A stretch of DNA of 64,000 nt from Rhodobacter sp. (GCA_020637595.1 JACKKE010000007.1:62001-126000), one strand, 5' to 3'. Positions 9,166 to 19,180 are shown, counted from the stretch's first letter. Numbers and translations: made by a program. Notes: generated by a model not told the origin, from the letters alone.

Positions 9166-9534
9166 ATGCGAATCCACGAAAACGTCATCAGCGACCGCGG
9201 ATCGAAATACGCGGTCTCCGGCGGGCCCTGCACCTCCGAGGACGCGGCCAAGGCCTTTATCAAGACCCTCTGCCGCCACAAGAAATTCGCCAAGGCCACG
9301 CACAACAGCTGGGCCCTGCTGACTGCCGAGGGCCCGTTGAAGAACGACGACGGCGAGGCCGGCGCCGGGATGGTGATCCTGCGGATGCTGGAACGCGAGG
9401 GGCTCTCTGACCACATCGTCGTCGTCACCCGGTGGTTTGGTGGCAAGCATCTGGGCGGCGACCGGTTCCGCCATGTGCAGGAGGCCGTGCGGATCTATAT
9501 CGCGGATCTGCGCGCAGGCGGAACGGGCCATTGA
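9166..9534 (+). CDS. YigZ/IMPACT N-terminal-domain protein (short)
   Basis: A 122-residue protein matching the UPF0029 (IMPACT/YigZ) N-terminal domain: DGEAGAGMVILRMLE followed by VVVTRWFGGKHLGGDRFRHVQ, the signature of the family. Typical YigZ proteins are ~200 residues with a second C-terminal domain, which is absent here. The ATG at 9166 is chosen because MRIHENVISDRGSKYAVSGG aligns with the family start; the open frame begins earlier at 9112 without similarity. The biochemical role is not established. It converges with kdsD, with 43 bp between the stops. Confidence 0.82.
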   Translation: MRIHENVISDRGSKYAVSGGPCTSEDAAKAFIKTLCRHKKFAKATHNSWALLTAEGPLKNDDGEAGAGMVILRMLEREGLSDHIVVVTRWFGGKHLGGDRFRHVQEAVRIYIADLRAGGTGH

Positions 9535-9577
9535 CCGGGCGACCGTGGCAGCCGCACCCGGTCTGACGGCCAAAACC

Positions 9578-10552
9578 CTACGCCAGCCCGGCCTTCAGCA
9601 GCGCATGCAGACGCAGCAACCCGATCGGCTGCCCCTCGGCATCGACCACCACCAGCGCCGTCACCTTGCGGTCGTTCATCATCGCCAGGGCTTCGGCGGC
9701 CAGCATGTCGGGCGGCACGGTTTTCGGCGTGCGCGTGGCGATGTCGCCCGCCACCTTGCTCATCAGCCCGTCGATGTGCCGCCGGATGTCCCCGTCCGAG
9801 ATCACCCCCGTCAGCCGCCCCTCGGCATCGACCACGCAGGCGATACCGAACCCCTTGCCGGTCATCGCCAGCAGGGTTTCGGACATCGGCGTGTCGGCGC
9901 GCACCAGCGGCAGCTCGTCGCGCTCGTGCATCAGCTGGTGCACCAGGGCCAGACGCGCGCCCAGCTTGCCGCCCGGGTGAAAGACCCGGAACTGCTCGTG
10001 CACAAAGCCACGCTGTTCCATCAGTGCGACGGCCAGCGCATCGCCCAGGGCCAGCGTCAGTGTGGTCGAGGTGGTCGGCGCCATGCCGATGGTGCAGGCC
10101 TCGGGCGCGTCGGGCAACAGCAGTTTCAGATCGGCGGCCCGCATCAGCGTGCTGTCAGTGCGGCGCGAGATTGCGATCATCGGGATCGAGAAGCGCCGGG
10201 TATGGCTGATCATGTCGCCCAGTTCCGCCGTCTCGCCGGAATTCGAGATCAGGATGCAGACGTCGACCTCGGTCACCATGCCGAGGTCTCCGTGGCTGGC
10301 CTCGGCCGGGTGCACGAATTGCGAGGGCGTTCCGGTCGAGGCAAGCGTGGCGGCGATCTTGCGCGCGACATGGCCCGATTTGCCGATCCCCGACAGGATC
10401 ACCCGCCCCTTGCACGCCAGGATGGTTTCGACCGCCGCGACGAAATCCGCGGGCAGTTCCTGCGCCATGCGCAGAACGGCCTCGCCCTCGATGGTGAGAA
10501 CCCGCGCCGCAGCGGCGCGCACGGCGTCGGGTGTGAGTCGTGTGCTTTGCAT
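9578..10552 (-). CDS. kdsD: Arabinose-5-phosphate isomerase (KpsF/GutQ/KdsD family)
   Basis: Converts ribulose 5-phosphate to arabinose 5-phosphate, the first step towards KDO for lipopolysaccharide or capsule. The 324-residue protein has the expected layout: a SIS domain (~35-170, GIGKSGHVARKIAATLASTG and ISNSGETAEL) followed by two CBS domains (~200-320). Length is normal for the family. It is divergent from the second glycosyltransferase gene (198 bp between starts) and convergent with the YigZ-like gene, so it appears monocistronic. The flanking sugar transferases make a role in surface polysaccharide supply likely. Confidence 0.95.
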   Translation of the reverse strand: MQSTRLTPDAVRAAAARVLTIEGEAVLRMAQELPADFVAAVETILACKGRVILSGIGKSGHVARKIAATLASTGTPSQFVHPAEASHGDLGMVTEVDVCILISNSGETAELGDMISHTRRFSIPMIAISRRTDSTLMRAADLKLLLPDAPEACTIGMAPTTSTTLTLALGDALAVALMEQRGFVHEQFRVFHPGGKLGARLALVHQLMHERDELPLVRADTPMSETLLAMTGKGFGIACVVDAEGRLTGVISDGDIRRHIDGLMSKVAGDIATRTPKTVPPDMLAAEALAMMNDRKVTALVVVDAEGQPIGLLRLHALLKAGLA

Positions 10553-10750
10553 GGTGCCTGCTTACTCCAATTCCCCTGCGTGTCCATGCGCCAAAGGCCG
10601 CGCCCCTGCTCCGGCAGGCGGCAGGACGCCGGGTCGTGGCGCGGTCGGGGTCGCGCCCCCTCGAAATATGTATCGCGGATGACTATAACCACCTCAGCGA
10701 CGTGCCCCCGGCGCGCAAGCCACCTTCGAGACCACGACCGAAAGCCCCCC

Positions 10751-11437
10751 ATGACCCAGACCCTGAAGATCTACGTCGGCTACGACTCGCGCGAGGACAT
10801 TGCCTGGCAGGTCGCGCGCCATTCGCTGCTGCGCCACGCCACCCGCCCGGTCGAGGTGCATCCGCTGAAGCAGCCGGCGCTGCGCGAGCTGGGCCTCTAT
10901 ACCCGCGGTGCCGACAGCGCGACGACCGAATTTTCGCTGACCCGGTTCCTGACGCCCTATCTGGCGGCCTTCGACGACTGGTCGGTCTTCATGGACTGCG
11001 ATTTCCTGGTCACCCGCGACATCACCGAGATCCTGGACCTGCTGGACCCGGCCAAGGCGCTGTATTGTGTGCAGCATGACTATACCCCAGCCAACATGAT
11101 CAAGATGGATGGCAAGCAGCAGACCGTCTATCCGCGCAAGAACTGGTCGTCCTTCATGGTGTTCAACGGCGCGCACCCGGGCGTCAAGGCGCTGACGCCC
11201 TCGGTGGTGAACGGCGAAAGCCCCGCCTATCTGCATCGGTTCAGCTGGCTGAACGACGCCGATATCGGCGCGCTGGACCGCGAATGGAATTTTCTCGAAG
11301 GGGAATACGCGAAGCCCGACCAGATTCCGATGTGCGTGCATTACACCAACGGCGGGCCGTGGTTCGACGACTGGCAGGCAGTGGATTTCGGCGATGAATG
11401 GCGGGCCGAGCGCGACCTTTACCTGGCCGGCGCCTGA
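10751..11437 (+). CDS. GT-A-like glycosyltransferase, paralogue 2
   Basis: A 228-residue probable cytoplasmic glycosyltransferase, clearly paralogous to the gene at 8363: IYVGYDSREDIAWQVARHS at the N-terminus, a DCD motif in VFMDCDFLVTRDI where the other has DGD, then QHDYTP and the shared YPRKNWSSFMVFNG block and a HRFSWLNDADIG motif. The ATG at 10751 is where similarity begins; the long upstream extension of the frame is antisense to kdsD. The two copies flank kdsD rather than being adjacent, so they probably arose by an old duplication. Specificity is unknown. Confidence 0.82.
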   Translation: MTQTLKIYVGYDSREDIAWQVARHSLLRHATRPVEVHPLKQPALRELGLYTRGADSATTEFSLTRFLTPYLAAFDDWSVFMDCDFLVTRDITEILDLLDPAKALYCVQHDYTPANMIKMDGKQQTVYPRKNWSSFMVFNGAHPGVKALTPSVVNGESPAYLHRFSWLNDADIGALDREWNFLEGEYAKPDQIPMCVHYTNGGPWFDDWQAVDFGDEWRAERDLYLAGA

Positions 11438-11446
11438 GCCCTTGGG

Positions 11447-11467
11447 GCGGGCCGCCAGCCGGCCCGC
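11447..11467. terminator. Stem-loop between convergent genes
   Basis: A perfect 8-bp GC stem (11447-11454 with 11460-11467, loop CCAGC) lies exactly between the stop of the glycosyltransferase and the stop of the MacB-like permease. There is no clear T-run on either strand, so it may slow or end transcription from both sides, but this is less certain than a canonical terminator. Confidence 0.45.
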
Positions 11468-12673
11468 TCACTCACGGCGCAGTGCCTCGATCGGGTCGAG
11501 CCGCGCCGCCCGGCGTGCCGGCACATAGCCGAAGACCACGCCGACCACCGCCGAAAAGACAAAGGCAAGCAGCACCACCAGAGGATCGGGGGAAAACGGG
11601 ATCGCCATGAAATGCGAGGCGACCGCCGCCAGCACCAGCCCCAGAATGATCCCGATCAGGCCGCCGATCACCGACAGCACCACCGCCTCGACCAGAAACT
11701 GCATCAGCACCTGACGGCCCTGCGCGCCGATCGCCATGCGGATGCCGATCTCGCGCGTGCGCTCGGTCACCGAAACCAGCATGATGTTCATAATGCCGAT
11801 GCCGCCGACCAGCAGGCTGACCGCCGCGACTGAGGACAAGAGCCCCGTCAGCACCGAGTTGACGCCGGTCAGCATCGAGGCGATCTGCTTGGTGTCGGTG
11901 ATCGAGAAATCGTTGTCCTCGTCGGGGGCGAGGCGTCGGCGCTCGCGCATCAGGGTTTCGACGGCGCGGATCCCGGCGGTCGAACTCACGCCATCCTCGA
12001 GCGCCAGCATGATCAGCGGCACATCGGTGTTGCCGCTGAGCCGCCGCTGCAGGGTGCGCAGCGGCATGATTACCACATCGTCCTGATCCTGACCAAAGGC
12101 CGCCGCCCCCTTGGCCGCCAGCAGGCCGATCACCTCGCAGGACACCGTGCGGATGCGGATCAACGAGCCGGTGGGGTCGGTGTTGCCGAACAGCATCTGG
12201 CGCACGGTCTCGCCGATGATGCAGACCGCCGCGCCGGACCGCTCCTCGGTCGGGGTGAAACTGCGTCCGCGCAGGATCTCCCACGAACCGACGGTCAGGT
12301 AATCGCTGGTCGAGCCGGTGATCGCGGCCAGATGGTTCTGGTTGCCGAACACCACGGTCTGCGAGCTGTTGGCCACCGGCGCCGCCACCGCCACCTCGGG
12401 CAGTTCGGCCAGCGCCACGGCATCGGCCTCGCGGAACGGGCGGGCGGCGTCGCCTGACGGCGGCCCCATCCGCTGCCGCCCGGGGCGCAGCATCAGCACA
12501 TTGGTGCCCAGGCTTTCGATATCCGACGACACCTGCGCCGACGAGCCCTGCCCCACGGTGACCATCGCGATCACCGCAGCCACGCCGATCACCACCCCCA
12601 GGACCGTCAGGAACGATCGCAGGGCGTTGCGGCGGATGGCGCGCAGCGCCAGGCGAAAGGTTTCCCACAACAT
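11468..12673 (-). CDS. MacB-like ABC transporter permease (FtsX type)
   Basis: Inner-membrane subunit of a MacAB-type tripartite exporter. The 401-residue product has one N-terminal membrane segment (~20-45, FLTVLGVVIGVAAVIAMV), a periplasmic MacB_PCD domain (~50-240) and three C-terminal segments typical of FtsX domains (~270-390, with GIMNIMLVSVTERTREIGIR). The start at 12673 is 1 bp after the ATPase stop; an upstream extension of the frame is antisense to the ATPase gene. Unlike E. coli MacB, the ATPase is a separate protein. The substrate cannot be read from sequence. Confidence 0.93.
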   Translation of the reverse strand: MLWETFRLALRAIRRNALRSFLTVLGVVIGVAAVIAMVTVGQGSSAQVSSDIESLGTNVLMLRPGRQRMGPPSGDAARPFREADAVALAELPEVAVAAPVANSSQTVVFGNQNHLAAITGSTSDYLTVGSWEILRGRSFTPTEERSGAAVCIIGETVRQMLFGNTDPTGSLIRIRTVSCEVIGLLAAKGAAAFGQDQDDVVIMPLRTLQRRLSGNTDVPLIMLALEDGVSSTAGIRAVETLMRERRRLAPDEDNDFSITDTKQIASMLTGVNSVLTGLLSSVAAVSLLVGGIGIMNIMLVSVTERTREIGIRMAIGAQGRQVLMQFLVEAVVLSVIGGLIGIILGLVLAAVASHFMAIPFSPDPLVVLLAFVFSAVVGVVFGYVPARRAARLDPIEALRRE

Positions 12674-12674
12674 C

Positions 12675-13379
<705 letters not shown>

Positions 13380-13380
13380 G

Positions 13381-14628
13381 TCAACGCCCGCTCTGGGCGT
13401 CGGTGATCACCGCGTCGCCCTCGGCCAGTTCGCCCGACAGGATCACCGTGTCGCGGCTGTCGTTGTCGCCGGGCACCACCGGCACCTCGACCGGCACCCC
13501 GTCGCGCAGCACCCAGACGCTGCGCGTGCTGCTCTGGCGGCCGGTGCTTTCCTCGGTGCGGTGCGGCATCAGCAGACCCAGCAGGCCGGCGCCGCCACTG
13601 CTGCTTTCCTCAGTGACCTGCGGCGGCACGAAGCGCAGCGCGACATTGGGCACCAGCAGCGCATCCTCGTGCCGCGCGACGGTGATCGAGGCGGTCGCCG
13701 TCATCCCCGGCCTGAGCAGCAGGTCGCTGTTGTCGACCACCAGGATCGCCTTGTAGGTCACCACCCCGTCAGTGATTTCCGGCGCATAACGCACCTGCGT
13801 CACCTGCGCGGAAAAGGCGCGGCCGGGAAAAGCGTCGACGGTGAAACTGGCCTGCTGGTCGATCCCGATCCGGCCGATATCGGCCTCGTCGATATTGACC
13901 CGCAATTCCATGCGCGTCAGATCCTCGGCGATGGTGAACAGGGTCGGCGCGGTCAGCGAGGCGGCAACGATCTGCCCGGCATCCGCAGCGCGGTCCAGCA
14001 CCACACCACGGATCGGAGAGCGGATCACCGTGCTGTCGAGGTCGGACCGCTGCAGGTCCAGATTGGCCTCGGCCACGGTCAGATCGGCGCGGGCGATGGC
14101 CAGCGCAGCCTGCGCCCGCTGCCGCGCCGCCGCCGCCGACAGATAGGCCGCATGCGAGACCACGCCGCGCTGGTCCAGCTGCTCCTGCGTGTCGAAATCG
14201 GTCTGCGCCTCGGCCAGGGTGACCTCGGCCTGCGAGACCCGCGACTGGGCGGCATCGCGCGCGGCCTCGGCATTGGCGACCAGCGCCTGGAACCGGGTAT
14301 CGTCGAGCCGGGCCAGAACCTGACCCGGTTCGACCTGGTCGTTATAATCCACCTCGACGGTGGCCAGCCGGCCCGACAGCTCGGACGAGACATCGACCTG
14401 CGTCGTCGGCTGCACCGTGCCGGTGGCGGTCACCGCCATCGTCAGGGTGCCGCGGCGCACGGGGTCGGTGACATAGTTCAACGCCCGGCTGTCGCTGACG
14501 CGCGACACCCAGAACCAGCCGCCCGCCGCCACCAGGGCGACCAGTGCCACAGCCACGGCCCATAGCCATCCGCGCCGTGGCTTTGCCGTGGCCAGGGTGC
14601 GGGCGATCTCGTTTCGGGTGTCGGTCAT
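13381..14628 (-). CDS. MacA-like periplasmic adaptor (HlyD family)
   Basis: Membrane-fusion protein linking the ABC permease to an outer-membrane channel. The 415-residue product starts at the ATG at 14628, which has a GAGG site 5 nt upstream; a start 7 codons earlier lacks one. A single N-terminal membrane anchor (~19-37, WLWAVAVALVALVAAGGWFW) is followed by a biotinyl-lipoyl-like domain (VEVDYNDQVEPGQVLARLD), an alpha-helical hairpin (~100-170) rich in Ala, Gln and Glu, and a beta-barrel domain. No TolC-like gene is in the window. It is the first gene of the operon. Confidence 0.93.
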   Translation of the reverse strand: MTDTRNEIARTLATAKPRRGWLWAVAVALVALVAAGGWFWVSRVSDSRALNYVTDPVRRGTLTMAVTATGTVQPTTQVDVSSELSGRLATVEVDYNDQVEPGQVLARLDDTRFQALVANAEAARDAAQSRVSQAEVTLAEAQTDFDTQEQLDQRGVVSHAAYLSAAAARQRAQAALAIARADLTVAEANLDLQRSDLDSTVIRSPIRGVVLDRAADAGQIVAASLTAPTLFTIAEDLTRMELRVNIDEADIGRIGIDQQASFTVDAFPGRAFSAQVTQVRYAPEITDGVVTYKAILVVDNSDLLLRPGMTATASITVARHEDALLVPNVALRFVPPQVTEESSSGGAGLLGLLMPHRTEESTGRQSSTRSVWVLRDGVPVEVPVVPGDNDSRDTVILSGELAEGDAVITDAQSGR

Positions 14629-14749
14629 CGGATCCTCGGCCTGGGGCAATCAGCCGGGCAGGATGAACGGATCCGGCCCCGCTGACATTGATACGGGTCA
14701 AACCAACCATTCCGTCGCCGCATTGCAGCGAATGTGCTGCGCCCTCCGT

Positions 14750-17041
14750 TCAGCGCGCAACGCAATCGGCAAAGTGATGCACCTGCCCGTCCGGCCCGGT
14801 TTCCAGCACCAACCCGTGGATATCGGTCTCGAACCCCGGGCATTCGCGCGCAAATTCGCGGTTGAAGCGCAGATAGTCGACGATCTTGGCGTTGAACACC
14901 TCGCCCGGGATCAGCAGCGGAATGCCCGGCGGATAGGGGGTCACCAGGCTGGTGGTGATCCGCCCTTCCAGCGCGTCGATCGGCACGCGCTCGGTCTGGC
15001 GCCGGGCGATGTGCGAGAAGGCCTCGGTCGGGGTCATCGCCGGGTGGTGATCGCTGAGGTAGATCTCGGTCGAGAGGCGCGCCACGTCGTATTTGGCATA
15101 GAGCGCGTGGACATGCTGGCTGAGATCGCGCAGCCCCATGCGTTCATAGCGCGGGAATTTCGCGCTGAACTCGGGCATCACCCGCCACAGCGGCTGGTTG
15201 CGGTCATAGTCGTCCTTGAACTGCTGCAACGCCGCCACCAGCGTGTTCCAGCGGCCCTTGGTGATGCCGATGGTGAACAGGATGAAGAAGCTGTAGAGCC
15301 CGGTCTTTTCCACCACGACGCCATGTTCGGCCAGGTATTTCGAGACGATCGAGGCCGGGATGCCCGAGGTGTCGAAGCGCCCGTCGATATCCAGCCCGGG
15401 GGTGATGATCGTCGCCTTGATCGGGTCCAGCATGTTGAAGCCCGGCGCCATGTCGCCAAAGCCGTGCCAGCTGTCCTCGCCATCGGCCAGCTGCACGCCG
15501 TCCTCGTCGGTGCGGCGCAGCACCCAGTCCTTGTTGCGGCCGATCCCCTCTTCCTCCAGCGCCTCGGGGCCCCAGACCTCGAACCACCAGTCGTTTTCAC
15601 CGAACTCGGCATCGACCTTGCGCATGGCGCGACGAAAATCGAGCGATTCCAGGATGCTTTCCTCGACCAGCGCGGTGCCGCCCGGCGGCTCCATCATCGC
15701 CGCCGCCACGTCGCAACTGGCGATGATCGAGTATTGCGGGCTGGTCGAGGTGTGCATCAGGTAGGATTCGTTGAACAGATGGCGGTCCAGCTTGACCTCC
15801 TGGCTGTCCTGCACCAGCACATGGCTGGCCTGGCTGATCCCTGCCAGCAGCTTGTGCACCGATTGCGTCGCATAAGTCACCGACTGCCGGGTGCGGTCGC
15901 GCTTGCGCCCCATCGCGTGATAGGTGCCATAGAACGGATGGAAGGCCGCGTGCGGCAGCCAGGCCTCGTCGAAATGCAGGTTGTCGACGTAGCCATCCAG
16001 CAGGCCCTTGATGACCTCGGTGTTGTAAAGAACCCCGTCATAGGTCGATTGTGTCAGCGTCAGGATCCGCGGCTTGACGCTGTCGGGGTCCACCCCCTCC
16101 AGCAGCGGGTTCGCGCGCATCTTGGCCTTGATCGCGTCGATCTCGAATTCGCTGCGCGGGATCGGGCCGATGATGCCCCAGTGGTTGCGGGTCGGGCGCA
16201 GGAAGACCGGGATCGCACCGGTCATGATGATCGAATGCAGGATCGACTTGTGGCAGTTGCGGTCCACCACCACTACGTCGCCGGGCGCGACGGTGTGGTG
16301 CCACACCATCTTGTTCGAGGTCGAGGTGCCGTTGGTCACGAAGAAACAGTGATCGGCGTTGAAGATGCGCGCCGCGTTGCGCTCGGACGCACCGATGGCG
16401 CCGTTGTGATCCAGCAGCTGCCCCAGTTCCTCGACCGCGTTGCACACATCGGCGCGCAGCATGTTTTCACCGTAGAACTGGTGATACATCTGGCCGATGG
16501 GCGATTTCAGGAAGGCCACGCCCCCCGAATGCCCCGGGCAGTGCCAGGAATATGATCCATCCTCGGCGTAATCGAGCAGCTGCTTGAAGAATGGCGGCTG
16601 GATCCCTTCGAGGTAGCTGCGCGCCTCGCGGATGATGTGCTTGGCCACGAATTCGGGGGTGTCCTCGAACATGTGGATGAAGCCGTGAAGCTCGCGCAGG
16701 ATGTCGTTGGGCAGATGGCGCGAGGTCTTGGTCTCGCCATGCAGGAAGATCGGCACATCGGCGTTCTTCCAGCGCACCTCCTCGATGAAATCGCGCAGTT
16801 TCTGCACCACCGGGTCCAGTTCCGGGCCGGGGCTGAATTCCTCGTCGTCGATCGACAGCACAAAGGCCGAGGCCCGGCTTTGCTGCTGCGCGAACTGGCT
16901 GAGGTCGCCATAGCTGGTCACGCCCAGAACCTCGAAGCCCTCGGCTTCGATCGCCTCGGCCAGGGCACGGATGCCCAGGCCCGAGGTGTTCTCCGAGCGG
17001 AAATCCTCGTCGATGATGACGATGGGGAATCGGAACTTCAT
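14750..17041 (-). CDS. Orn/Lys/Arg decarboxylase
   Basis: PLP-dependent basic amino-acid decarboxylase of fold type I, 763 residues, close to the usual ~710-760 of the biodegradative family. An N-terminal wing domain (1-130) precedes the catalytic core. Visible active-site features are FDEAW (357-361) and the PLP lysine K397 in SVHKLLAG, with HKSILHS (264-270) in the cofactor region. The ATG at 17041 is chosen because AAAAGGACG lies just upstream; the upstream ATG at 17083 has no such site. The exact substrate (ornithine, lysine or arginine) cannot be decided by eye. No antiporter is adjacent, so an acid-resistance pairing is not supported here. Confidence 0.92.
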   Translation of the reverse strand: MKFRFPIVIIDEDFRSENTSGLGIRALAEAIEAEGFEVLGVTSYGDLSQFAQQQSRASAFVLSIDDEEFSPGPELDPVVQKLRDFIEEVRWKNADVPIFLHGETKTSRHLPNDILRELHGFIHMFEDTPEFVAKHIIREARSYLEGIQPPFFKQLLDYAEDGSYSWHCPGHSGGVAFLKSPIGQMYHQFYGENMLRADVCNAVEELGQLLDHNGAIGASERNAARIFNADHCFFVTNGTSTSNKMVWHHTVAPGDVVVVDRNCHKSILHSIIMTGAIPVFLRPTRNHWGIIGPIPRSEFEIDAIKAKMRANPLLEGVDPDSVKPRILTLTQSTYDGVLYNTEVIKGLLDGYVDNLHFDEAWLPHAAFHPFYGTYHAMGRKRDRTRQSVTYATQSVHKLLAGISQASHVLVQDSQEVKLDRHLFNESYLMHTSTSPQYSIIASCDVAAAMMEPPGGTALVEESILESLDFRRAMRKVDAEFGENDWWFEVWGPEALEEEGIGRNKDWVLRRTDEDGVQLADGEDSWHGFGDMAPGFNMLDPIKATIITPGLDIDGRFDTSGIPASIVSKYLAEHGVVVEKTGLYSFFILFTIGITKGRWNTLVAALQQFKDDYDRNQPLWRVMPEFSAKFPRYERMGLRDLSQHVHALYAKYDVARLSTEIYLSDHHPAMTPTEAFSHIARRQTERVPIDALEGRITTSLVTPYPPGIPLLIPGEVFNAKIVDYLRFNREFARECPGFETDIHGLVLETGPDGQVHHFADCVAR

Positions 17042-17173
17042 CGGTCGTCCTTTTTCTGTCGGCGTCGCCGGTCCTCTGTTCATTTCAGCCCCCGGCGCGT
17101 CCCGTCAAGGCCATGCCGGCCCCGATCCCCTCCGTCCCCCCTCACATTCCCTTTGACGGCTTCAAATCTTGCA

Positions 17174-17201
17174 AATATAAAAATGACGTCAGTTTTATAT
17201 T
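17174..17201. promoter_or_regulatory. 28-bp palindromic operator before the TetR gene
   Basis: From 17174 to 17201 the sequence is an inverted repeat with only one mismatched pair: AATATAAAA arms around a TGACGTCA core. It ends 9 bp before the ATG of the TetR-family gene. Its length, symmetry and position are what is expected of a TetR-family autoregulatory operator. Its AT-rich arms stand out in a GC-rich genome and may also contain the -10 region. Confidence 0.75.
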
Positions 17202-17210
17202 CGAGTCGCC

Positions 17211-17879
17211 ATGCTCACCGCCCTTACCGCCACCCCTGCGCTCAGCTATGCCGAGCACCTCGCCACGGCCAGCGCCGGGCGGCCCAAGGGCGAGCGGACG
17301 CAGGCCCAGATCCAGATTGCGGCCTGCACGGTGCTGGATCGCAGCGGGCCGCGCGACCTGACCGTCTCGTCGGTCTGCGAGGCCGCCGGGATCTCGAACG
17401 GGACGTTCTATATCTACTTCGCGGACCGCGGGGCGCTGCTCGACTTTCTGCTGACCGGATTCGTCGATTTCCTGCAATCCGCCCTCAGGGATGCCAGCGC
17501 CACCCGTCCCGACGACCCGAGCCGGGCGACGACCCGCGCCTATGTCGCGGCTTTTGCCCGGAATCGCGGGCTGATGCGCTGCCTTGTCCACCATCTCGAC
17601 AGTTTCCCCGAGGCGCAGAGCGCCTTTCAGACCCTGAACCGGGAGTGGATGGAAACCGTTGTCGCCGCCGCCCAGCGCAAGATGCAGCGCACCGGCCAGG
17701 CCGGGCGCATTTCCCGCCCCGAGCTGCTGCGCCGGGCCTATGCGCTGGGGGGCATGATCGACCAATACCTGTCGACGCTGCTGTTGTCGCAGGATCCGAC
17801 CCTGACTGCCGTCTCGGGAGACCCCGAAGCGGTCCTTGAAACGCTGACCTTGATCTGGGAACGGGGCATGGCGCCATGA
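17211..17879 (+). CDS. TetR-family regulator
   Basis: Transcriptional repressor, 222 residues. A TetR HTH lies at ~30-75: AQIQIAACTVLDRSG, LTVSSVCEAAGISNGTFYIYFADR. The C-terminal ligand domain is not specifically recognisable. The first ~25 residues precede the normal domain start, so an internal start cannot be excluded. The stop overlaps the ATG of the CoA ligase gene (ATGA), making it the first gene of the operon it presumably controls through the palindrome just upstream. A CoA ester or aromatic acid of the pathway is a reasonable guess for the inducer. Confidence 0.88.
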   Translation: MLTALTATPALSYAEHLATASAGRPKGERTQAQIQIAACTVLDRSGPRDLTVSSVCEAAGISNGTFYIYFADRGALLDFLLTGFVDFLQSALRDASATRPDDPSRATTRAYVAAFARNRGLMRCLVHHLDSFPEAQSAFQTLNREWMETVVAAAQRKMQRTGQAGRISRPELLRRAYALGGMIDQYLSTLLLSQDPTLTAVSGDPEAVLETLTLIWERGMAP

Positions 17880-19180
17880 GCACGATCACCAATGCAGACC
17901 GCCTGTCGGCGGCTGATCTGAAACCGCATGTCGACGCGGCCTGGACACGGCAAAGCGCCCATGTCGCGCAGACCTCGGGGTTTTATCGCGATTTGTGGCA
18001 AGGTCGCATGCCGCCGCGCGACCTGCGCGACCTGCCCGACCTGCCGCTGTCCGACAAGGCGCAGCTGCGGCTGTCGCAGGCGGCACACCCGCCGTTCGGG
18101 GATTACCTGGCCGCGCCGCGCAGCCTGGCCAACCGCCTGCACCGGACCTCGGGCACCACGGGTCAGGCGATGAACCTGGCGCTGTCCGCCCGCGATTCGC
18201 TGATCACGCAAGAGGTCGGGGGGCGCTGCCACAGCGCCGCGGGGCTCGGCCCGGACCACACGGTCGTGCATTGCCTGAACTATCAGATGTGGATGGGCGG
18301 CCTGACCGACCACATGACGCTCGAGGCCACCGGTGCGCTGGTGGTGCCCTTTGGCGTCGGCTCGACGGACCTCCTGATCCGCACGATCCTCGAGGTCGGG
18401 ATTACCGCGATTTCCTGCACGCCCTCCTATCCTGCCGTCCTCGAACGGGTGATCGCGGATCGCTTTGCCGGGCTGAAACCGCGCGATCTGGGGTTGAAGC
18501 TGGGGCTTTTCGGCGGCGAGCCCGGTCTCGACGACCCCGCCTTTCGCGCCCGGCTGCGCGACACCTGGGGGATGGAGCCGCGCAACGCCAATTACGGCGT
18601 CTCGGACGTGTTCTCGAATTTTGCCTCGGAATGCCCGCATGACACGCGGTTGCACTTCATGGCCGCCGATGTGCTGCACCCCGAACTCATCGACCCTGAC
18701 ACCGGCGCGCCGCTGGCGCTCGAAGCCGGGGCCAGCGGCGAGCTGGTGCTGACCCACCTGGCCCGCGACTGCCAGCCGCTCGTGCGGTTCCGCACCGGCG
18801 ACATCATCACCATCGGTGACACCGAGCCCTGCAGCTGCGGGCGGACGGGCTTTCGCTTTTCGGTGGTCGGGCGTTCGGATGACATGGTGGTCGTGCGCGG
18901 CCTGAACATGTTTCCGTCGATGGTCGCCGCCGTCCTCAACGAGATCCCCGAGCTGTCGGGCGACTACCGGATCACCCTCGACACGCCGCCACCCTATGAC
19001 ACCTTGCCGGTGCAGGCGGAACTGGCCGAAGGCGCCGCGGCAAGCGCCGATCTGAAGCACCGGGTCGAGCGGGCGATCAAGACCCGGCTGGGGGCCACGG
19101 CGACCGTCACCCTGTGCCCGACGAACAGCTTTCCGAAAACCGAAGGCAAGACCAAACGCGTGATCAGGAGCCATCCATGA
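17876..19180 (+). CDS. Phenylacetate-CoA ligase-family (PaaK-like) adenylating enzyme
   Basis: Activates a carboxylic acid, probably aromatic, to its CoA thioester with ATP via an acyl-adenylate. The 434-residue product has the size of PaaK enzymes (~430). The ATP loop TSGTTG is at 91-96, and FRTGDIITIGDTEPCSCGRTGFR is the PaaK-type hinge with its Cys pair, followed by GRSDDMVVVRGLNMFPS. It overlaps TetR upstream (ATGA) and the enoyl-CoA hydratase downstream (ATGA). With UbiD and UbiX in the same operon, one attractive possibility is CoA activation before decarboxylation, as in isophthalate degradation; this is inference. Confidence 0.88.
   Translation: MSTITNADRLSAADLKPHVDAAWTRQSAHVAQTSGFYRDLWQGRMPPRDLRDLPDLPLSDKAQLRLSQAAHPPFGDYLAAPRSLANRLHRTSGTTGQAMNLALSARDSLITQEVGGRCHSAAGLGPDHTVVHCLNYQMWMGGLTDHMTLEATGALVVPFGVGSTDLLIRTILEVGITAISCTPSYPAVLERVIADRFAGLKPRDLGLKLGLFGGEPGLDDPAFRARLRDTWGMEPRNANYGVSDVFSNFASECPHDTRLHFMAADVLHPELIDPDTGAPLALEAGASGELVLTHLARDCQPLVRFRTGDIITIGDTEPCSCGRTGFRFSVVGRSDDMVVVRGLNMFPSMVAAVLNEIPELSGDYRITLDTPPPYDTLPVQAELAEGAAASADLKHRVERAIKTRLGATATVTLCPTNSFPKTEGKTKRVIRSHP

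Noticed and set aside
9437..10750. Long upstream extension of the second glycosyltransferase frame
   Set aside because: Antisense to kdsD; similarity begins only at the ATG at 10751.
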